This document shows positions 5,626 through 9,594 of a DNA stretch of 9,594 bases, in pieces. Under the pieces are notes generated by a model that worked only from the letters and a program-made list of their open reading frames with translations, made no database searches and was not told the origin of the DNA. Position 1 is the stretch's first letter; every line of letters starts with the position of its first letter. The position numbers and the translations under genes are program-made. The DNA comes from Bacteroidales bacterium UBA4417 (GTDB lineage: Bacteria; Bacteroidota; Bacteroidia; Bacteroidales; UBA4417): assembly GCA_002389705.1 (NCBI GenBank), contig DGQJ01000022.1:1-9594 (forward strand), given 5' to 3'.

Positions 5626-7212
5626 ATGAAGAAAAGTATTATTCGAAACATTTTGTTCCTGGCTTTTTCAATTTTATTTGCTCAGGCTGGCGTACTCGCA
5701 CAAACCAAACCACAACCTGTTCACTCGCCACAGGTTAATGACTTTGCACCCATACTCAATTTTCTGGCATCGCCAGCACTCGAAGGCCGCGAAACCGGAC
5801 AGCAAGGCGGCATTGTTGCAGCTGAATATATTGCCTCCATGATGCAGCATCTGGGCTTGAAACCTTACAAAACCAATGCAGCGTTAACTTACCGGCCAAC
5901 AGATTATTTTCAGGAATTCAAGCTGTTGAGGCAAACAGCCGGTGATGCATCGCTTGATGTAATGATTTCAAAAGAACAGAAACTTAAGCTGCAGGCCGGG
6001 AGCGATTTCAGGGTTTTTAATCTGGCGAAGCCATTGGCGGCTGAATCGGTTCCGGTATTTGCCGGTTACGGCATTGCCGACTCATCACTCGGATATAGCG
6101 ATTATGCCGGTTTAAATGTGAAAGGAAAAATAGTGCTGATTATGCCTGGCTACCCGGGGCAGCACGATACAGCGAGCGTGGCATGGAAAAAATTCAAGGC
6201 TACAGCCGAAAACGATGATTTCGATCTCGATAAAAAGTGCTCAGTAGCTGCAAAACAAGGTGCCACCGCAGTTATCATTGTAAACAAAGCGGTGTTATAT
6301 CCAAAGCCAGCAAACACAAAACCTGAGAGCAATCCCGTGAGCACCGAGCCCGAATACATCAGTGCCGGGTACAGTTTGCCCAAAGTTGAAAGTGAACCTC
6401 TTTCCGTTTGTTTCCGGCTGAATAAAAAAAGCAGCGAGAAACTAGCGCTGGCATTGGGTATGGATTTCATAAAGTCTGAAAAGCAGATAGCTGAGAAGCT
6501 GAAATTCAACCCGGTGGATTTGAGATGTAAAATTGCGCTGAAAGCAAAACCAACCGTTGATACGTTGCTGGTTAACAATGTGATTGGGAAAATACAGGGC
6601 AGGGATAGCACGCAAACCATAATTTTAGGAGCGCATTACGATCACCTGGGTAAGCGCGGAAATATAATTTACTATGGTTCCGACGATAATGCATCGGGTG
6701 TTGCCGGATTGCTTGCCCTTGCCAGGGTGTGGGCCGAAAGCAAAACCATTCCCCCTTGTAACATCCTGTTTGCTTCGTGGAACGCCGAAGAAAAGGGGCT
6801 GATTGGCAGCGAGTATTTTGCATCAACGCTTTCGTCGCCCGACAAAGTGAAATTGTATATCAACATGGATATGATTTCGCGAAGTGTGGTCGAAGATACG
6901 GCCCGGCGACAGCTAAGCATTGGAACACGAACTAATGATGAGTATTTAAAGGAACTTGCCTGGCAGATCAATGGCACGTTGAGCCATCCATTTATCCTCG
7001 ATCTGTGGGATGTTACCGGCCATTCGGGCAGCGATTATGCATCGTTTACGGCAAAAAACATTCCGGTAATGACTTACAACACCGGCTTACACAACGATTA
7101 CCATACTCCCAGAGATATTCCTGCTGCTGCCGACCTGGTAAAAATGGGCGATGTGCTGAAATTGGTGAATGAGAGTTTGCAGATTTTTCTGAGCGATACA
7201 CAGCAAAAATAG
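5626..7212 (+). CDS. Exported M28-family zinc aminopeptidase with PA domain
   Basis: This 528-residue protein is a secreted di-zinc peptidase of the M28 (Vibrio/Streptomyces aminopeptidase) family. It probably removes N-terminal residues from peptides outside the cytoplasmic membrane. A Sec signal peptide occupies about residues 1-26 (KK start, hydrophobic core, VLAQ end). There is no lipobox cysteine. The middle part (about 135-300) looks like a protease-associated (PA) insert, with VPVFAGYGI, GKIVLIMPG and GATAVIIVN strands. The M28 metal and catalytic residues follow in order: H337 and D339 in GAHYDHLG, D354 in GSDDNASG, E388/E389 in WNAEEKGLIGS, D415 in NMDM, and H493 in YHTPRD. All expected ligands are present, so it should be active; substrate preference cannot be read. 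It stands alone, divergent from trp and convergent with the menC-like gene. Gene-level function is not tied to tryptophan synthesis. Confidence 0.93.
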   Translation: MKKSIIRNILFLAFSILFAQAGVLAQTKPQPVHSPQVNDFAPILNFLASPALEGRETGQQGGIVAAEYIASMMQHLGLKPYKTNAALTYRPTDYFQEFKLLRQTAGDASLDVMISKEQKLKLQAGSDFRVFNLAKPLAAESVPVFAGYGIADSSLGYSDYAGLNVKGKIVLIMPGYPGQHDTASVAWKKFKATAENDDFDLDKKCSVAAKQGATAVIIVNKAVLYPKPANTKPESNPVSTEPEYISAGYSLPKVESEPLSVCFRLNKKSSEKLALALGMDFIKSEKQIAEKLKFNPVDLRCKIALKAKPTVDTLLVNNVIGKIQGRDSTQTIILGAHYDHLGKRGNIIYYGSDDNASGVAGLLALARVWAESKTIPPCNILFASWNAEEKGLIGSEYFASTLSSPDKVKLYINMDMISRSVVEDTARRQLSIGTRTNDEYLKELAWQINGTLSHPFILDLWDVTGHSGSDYASFTAKNIPVMTYNTGLHNDYHTPRDIPAAADLVKMGDVLKLVNESLQIFLSDTQQK

Positions 7213-7272
7213 AATCCTGGTTAACAGGTTTCTTTGTTGGGAGCGTAGTTGTACATCCTTATTTTGATCTTT

Positions 7273-7498
7273 TTTTGCCCGTAGGGCATAAATTTCAACA
7301 GGGAAAGGCAAATGCCAGCAATTTTGTCCGCAGGACATATACATTTCTCTTTACCGGTTTATCCCCTCCGGGGAAACAAATATCCGGAATAATTTATCTC
7401 TTGAAATTTATCCCCTGACGGGGAAACAAAAACACAACCAGACAATGCTATGAGTATTGATTATCTGGTTGTGTGTAATTAAATATCTCCCTGATGGG
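7273..7498. repeat. Cluster of small GC-rich palindromes in repeated pairs (gene-free spacer)
   Basis: The 318-base convergent spacer 7213-7530 has no gene but holds several short hairpins. TTTTGCCCGTAGGGCATA (7273-7290) and TTTTGTCCGCAGGACATA (7322-7339) match at 15 of 18 bases; two of the three changes are a compensating pair that keeps the 5-bp stem. A second pair, TTTATCCCC-loop-GGGGAAACAAA, occurs at 7358-7380 and 7407-7430 with different loops (TCC and TGAC). Both pairs are spaced 49 bases apart. A decayed fifth copy (CCC-TGAT-GGG) is at 7489-7498, and GGCAAATGCC is at 7307-7316. This looks like a REP-type or similar short palindromic element cluster; the family is not identified. Confidence 0.7.
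7428..7474 (-). terminator. Probable intrinsic terminator for the menC-like gene
   Basis: ACACAACCAGA (7432-7442) and TCTGGTTGTGT (7464-7474) are perfect 11-base inverted repeats, extended inward by three more pairs after one mismatch, with a 13-base loop. On the minus strand the stem runs into TTTTTGTTT (stem end through 7424), a U-rich tract. It lies about 57 bases past the stop codon of the minus-strand gene. On the plus strand the stem is followed by GTAATTAAAT, so it is less convincing for the M28 gene. Confidence 0.7.
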
Positions 7499-7530
7499 TA
7501 AGAAAAGAAAGTATTTTGCTAAACCTGTAT

Positions 7531-8640
7531 TTAAGCCTTCTGCTCACACTTCTTAACCGTATATTTCTCCAGCGCTTTCATATTTACCTCCACGCCTATC
7601 CCCGGCCCGGTGGGCACGGTGATGGTTCCATCGGGGTTCAGTTCGAACAGCGTTTCAACGATATCTTCAGTGTAGTATTTCCGGTTTGGCGACAGGTCGC
7701 TGGGCAGGATAAAATTGGGCAGCGATGCCAGGGCCACATTCCCCGCACGGCCAATACCCGATTCGAGCATTCCGCCATGCCACACCGGAATGTTTTTCGA
7801 TGCACAATAATCATGTATTTTTTTAGATTCTGTGTATCCACCCACACGTCCGGGTTTAATGTTGATAATACGGCAACTGCCCATTTCAATGGCAGCACGC
7901 GTATCGCCGAGCGAATGGATACTTTCATCAAGGCAAAGGTCAGTTTTAATTTCGCGCTGCAACTTGGCATGGTCGAATATATCGTCATACCCCAGCGGTT
8001 GCTCTATGAGCGAAAGATTGTATTCATCCATTTTCTTAAACACCGGAAGATGATTAAGTGTGTAGGCCGAATTGGCATCAACCTGCAACAACATATCAGG
8101 GTATTCGCGCCGAAGGGCATCAATAAACTGCAGGTCGCGCTCAGGAGCAATTTTAATTTTTATCCGCTGATAGCCTTCCTTCATGTATTTTTCCATCACA
8201 TGAAGCAAATCAGGGACCGTGTCGCTGATACCCAGGCTTACCCCTACTTTAATTTTTTCCTGTGTTCCGCCAAGCATCTTCGACAGGGATATTCCTTTTG
8301 ATTTTGCAAAAGCATCGTACAATGCAGCTTCGAGCCCGGCTTTAGCCATCATATGTCCACGCACTTTGGCATAACTTGCGATGGCTTCATCCACACTCGC
8401 AATATCTTTACCGATGATGGCAGGAATCAGGAAATCGTTCAGAATATGCCATGCAGTAGGAACTGTTTCGTACGAATAAAACGGGGTTTCTTCGGCAACG
8501 CACTCGCCCCAGCCGGTAACTCCTTCGGCGTCAACGCGCACCATAATGTGCTGTTCATCGTATTCAGTACCCATAGAAGTAACGAATGGCGTTACGAGTA
8601 TCATTTTGGTGTGGCGTAATTCAATGCGGTCTATTCTCAT
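7531..8640 (-). CDS. menC: Enolase-superfamily enzyme: o-succinylbenzoate synthase / N-succinylamino-acid racemase type
   Basis: This 369-residue protein belongs to the NSAR/OSBS branch of the muconate-lactonizing subgroup of the enolase superfamily. Members make o-succinylbenzoate for menaquinone, racemise N-succinyl (N-acyl) amino acids, or do both. The capping domain (about 1-125) has GWGECVAEETPFYSYET at 43-59. The barrel has catalytic KIK (K161, K163), the metal ligands D188 (VDAN), E213 (IEQP) and D238 (LDES), and K262 in NIKPGRVGG. GGMLESGIGRA at 289-299 is typical of this branch and replaces the DxD motif of dipeptide epimerases. R265, three residues after the catalytic lysine, is the second-shell arginine linked to racemase activity in studied members. 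No other menaquinone gene is in the window, so the choice between MenC and racemase is open. The ATG is at 8640. It follows the TlpA gene by 53 bases and probably shares its transcript. Confidence 0.85.
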   Translation of the reverse strand: MRIDRIELRHTKMILVTPFVTSMGTEYDEQHIMVRVDAEGVTGWGECVAEETPFYSYETVPTAWHILNDFLIPAIIGKDIASVDEAIASYAKVRGHMMAKAGLEAALYDAFAKSKGISLSKMLGGTQEKIKVGVSLGISDTVPDLLHVMEKYMKEGYQRIKIKIAPERDLQFIDALRREYPDMLLQVDANSAYTLNHLPVFKKMDEYNLSLIEQPLGYDDIFDHAKLQREIKTDLCLDESIHSLGDTRAAIEMGSCRIINIKPGRVGGYTESKKIHDYCASKNIPVWHGGMLESGIGRAGNVALASLPNFILPSDLSPNRKYYTEDIVETLFELNPDGTITVPTGPGIGVEVNMKALEKYTVKKCEQKA

Positions 8641-8693
8641 ATCAGTATATTTTTAATGATTTACAAATTAAGTACGGGTTCAGGTAGCCGTAG

Positions 8694-9236
8694 CTATGGC
8701 TTAAAGATCAAGCTGTTGATCACCTCTTTCATTTTATTGAATTCTTCTACATCGTAAAGCCGGGTCAGGAAAACTATTTTACCTTCCCTGTCGATGATTA
8801 CGTTACGGGTTATTCCGGCTTCCTTTTTGGCGTACAACGCGAAAACCCTGGCTGCCGAATCGGGTGCCAGCGGATAGGTTATTTTCATTTTTTCGGCAAA
8901 GCCACGAACCACATCTAAAGGCTCATCGCGATCAATGCCAACCAGTACAAAATCCTTATCTTTAAGCGGAAGCCAGATTTCGTTTTCGATATGCGGCATT
9001 TCCTTGCGGCAAACGCCACACCAGCTGGCGGTAAACTGCAGCATTACCACTTTCCCCCGCTGATCAGATAGCCTGAAGGTTTTTCCGTCGGTGGTTGTAA
9101 GTTCAAAATCGGGAGCTTTCTGCCCAACCTGAACAATGTAGCCTTTGTCTTCTTCTTTTTTCTGCTTGCAGAAACTGAGTGTAAACACCAGCGAACAAAA
9201 AAGCCCGGTTGTAAAAATTCGTTTTATAGTATTCAT
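8694..9236 (-). CDS. TlpA-like thioredoxin-fold lipoprotein (extracytoplasmic thiol-disulfide protein)
   Basis: With the ATG at 9236 this is a 180-residue protein. The frame extends two codons to a TTG at 9242, which is less likely. An N-terminal signal (basic MNTIKR, then a hydrophobic stretch) ends at LSFC, with C23 as candidate lipid-attachment cysteine. F at -1 makes the lipobox atypical, but KQKKEED after it suits a Bacteroidota lipoprotein. The redoxin domain begins at VGQKAPDFEL (37-46). The active site is ASWCGVC with C73 and C76. VLVGIDRDE and VIIDREGKIVFLTRL are further thioredoxin-fold strands. The position normally held by the cis-proline before the last strands is threonine (GITRNVIID, T144). 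The family acts in disulfide reduction or cytochrome maturation; the partner is unknown. It lies 27 bases after an upstream gene end and 53 before the menC-like gene. Confidence 0.88.
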   Translation of the reverse strand: MNTIKRIFTTGLFCSLVFTLSFCKQKKEEDKGYIVQVGQKAPDFELTTTDGKTFRLSDQRGKVVMLQFTASWCGVCRKEMPHIENEIWLPLKDKDFVLVGIDRDEPLDVVRGFAEKMKITYPLAPDSAARVFALYAKKEAGITRNVIIDREGKIVFLTRLYDVEEFNKMKEVINSLIFKP

Positions 9237-9263
9237 ATACAATGACTTGATATCTTTAAAAGA

Positions 9264-9594
9264 TTATTTTTTTGATACCCTTAACACCGGGAATTTCTCC
9301 CCGATTTTCAGCTGATCAGCAAATTGCGGGTAGGTTACCAGCCCCAGTTCCGATTTTGGTTCGAGTGCCAGTACAACCATGTTTCCTTTCAGCTGTGCTG
9401 TAGGTATAAAAATATATTCACCTTCACCAATTGCTGCGGTATAGGCATTTGCTTCAACCTGGGGATTGATGATTATATCGCGCTCAAAATCGATAGAATC
9501 TATACCCTTGATCGTGTATTGCTCAATTTTATAGCCTTTCTGATTTTTAAAAGGTGAATACGTAAGTGCATGTAGCTGAACCCAGTCCATGAGC
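9264..9594 (-). CDS. C-terminal part of an unrecognised protein, possibly an M14-type carboxypeptidase tail
   Basis: The frame is open through the right edge of the window and ends with TAA at 9266-9264, so at least 110 codons of the 3' end are seen. An ATG at 9590 exists, but a codon for leucine precedes it without a stop, so this is more likely an internal methionine. The segment is mixed beta/loop-like, has no transmembrane stretch and no cysteine. The stretch YIFIPTAQLKGNMVVLALEP, followed by KSELGLVTYPQF, resembles from memory the C-terminal end of some Bacteroidota zinc carboxypeptidase (M14) proteins, which often read YVPTAQ...LEP.S.....W..F. This is a weak guess. The TlpA-like gene starts 27 bases downstream, suggesting one operon. 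Confidence 0.6.
   Translation of the reverse strand, partial: LMDWVQLHALTYSPFKNQKGYKIEQYTIKGIDSIDFERDIIINPQVEANAYTAAIGEGEYIFIPTAQLKGNMVVLALEPKSELGLVTYPQFADQLKIGEKFPVLRVSKK

Noticed and set aside
7216..7238. Hairpin CCTG-loop-CAGG with a T-rich tail as terminator of the M28 gene
   Set aside because: The stem is only 4 bp and the tail is interrupted (TTTCTTTGTT); too weak to annotate, though it cannot be excluded.
7087..7344. 85-codon minus-strand ORF across the end of the M28 gene and the palindrome spacer
   Set aside because: It overlaps the conserved zinc-ligand coding end of the M28 gene in antisense and the palindromic repeats; the sequence resembles no protein family.
7358..7430. CRISPR-like direct repeats in the convergent spacer
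   Set aside because: Only two good copies with differing hairpin loops, a 26-base spacer and no further regular units or cas genes; better explained as short palindromic elements.
7531..8640. Dipeptide (L-Ala-D/L-Glu) epimerase identity for the enolase-superfamily gene
   Set aside because: Dipeptide epimerases carry a DxD motif in the last barrel strand; here GGMLESGIGRA typical of the NSAR/OSBS branch is present.
8686..8701. Near-palindrome AGCCGTAGCTATGGCT over the TlpA stop codon
   Set aside because: Without a loop only a 4-bp stem can form and there is no T-run; likely chance.
9237..9242. TTG start two codons upstream of the TlpA-like gene
   Set aside because: The ATG at 9236 directly starts a standard signal sequence (MNTIKR); nothing supports the TTG.

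Overview
The window looks like a Bacteroidota chromosome. Gene starts lack Shine-Dalgarno sequences, the promoter-like elements match the Bacteroidota -7 consensus TAnnTTTG, and spacers carry short degenerate repeats. No rRNA or marker gene is present, so a finer placement is not possible.

Bases 1-5472 (minus strand) hold a tryptophan operon in the order leader peptide - trpE - trpG - trpD - trpC - trpF - trpB. trpB runs off the left edge; trpA would be expected beyond it (inference). D/C overlap by one base (TGATG) and C/F by 11 bases. The E/G gap is about 78 bases, the G/D gap holds two short tandem-repeat arrays, and the F/B gap holds an imperfect inverted repeat built of CACGGAGA units. 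Together these enzymes take chorismate to anthranilate (TrpE+TrpG), then PRA (TrpD), CdRP (TrpF), indole-3-glycerol phosphate (TrpC) and tryptophan (TrpB with TrpA).

The most interesting element is the 140-base trp leader (5333-5472, minus). It has a TACTTTTG promoter element, then almost at once a 20-codon ORF with three consecutive UGG codons. After it comes a strong 12-bp hairpin with a U-tract just before trpE. Two alternative pairings can be drawn by hand, one of them a 9-bp antiterminator. This is a complete ribosome-mediated transcription attenuator. It fits feedback control at the enzyme level as well, since TrpE keeps its LLES and NPSPYL motifs. TrpE, TrpD and TrpC contain no tryptophan at all (1065 residues).

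Bases 5457-5625 are a divergent promoter region. A second TACTTTTG drives the plus-strand gene at 5626-7212, an exported M28-family zinc aminopeptidase with a PA domain. Bases 7213-7530 are a convergent gene-free spacer with small GC-rich palindromes in repeated pairs and a terminator for the minus-strand genes.

Bases 7531-9594 (minus strand) hold three closely spaced genes: the C-terminal end of an unrecognised protein (perhaps an M14-type carboxypeptidase tail), a TlpA-like thioredoxin lipoprotein, and an enolase-superfamily enzyme of the OSBS/N-succinylamino-acid racemase type. No tRNA, rRNA, CRISPR array, insertion sequence or phage gene was seen.
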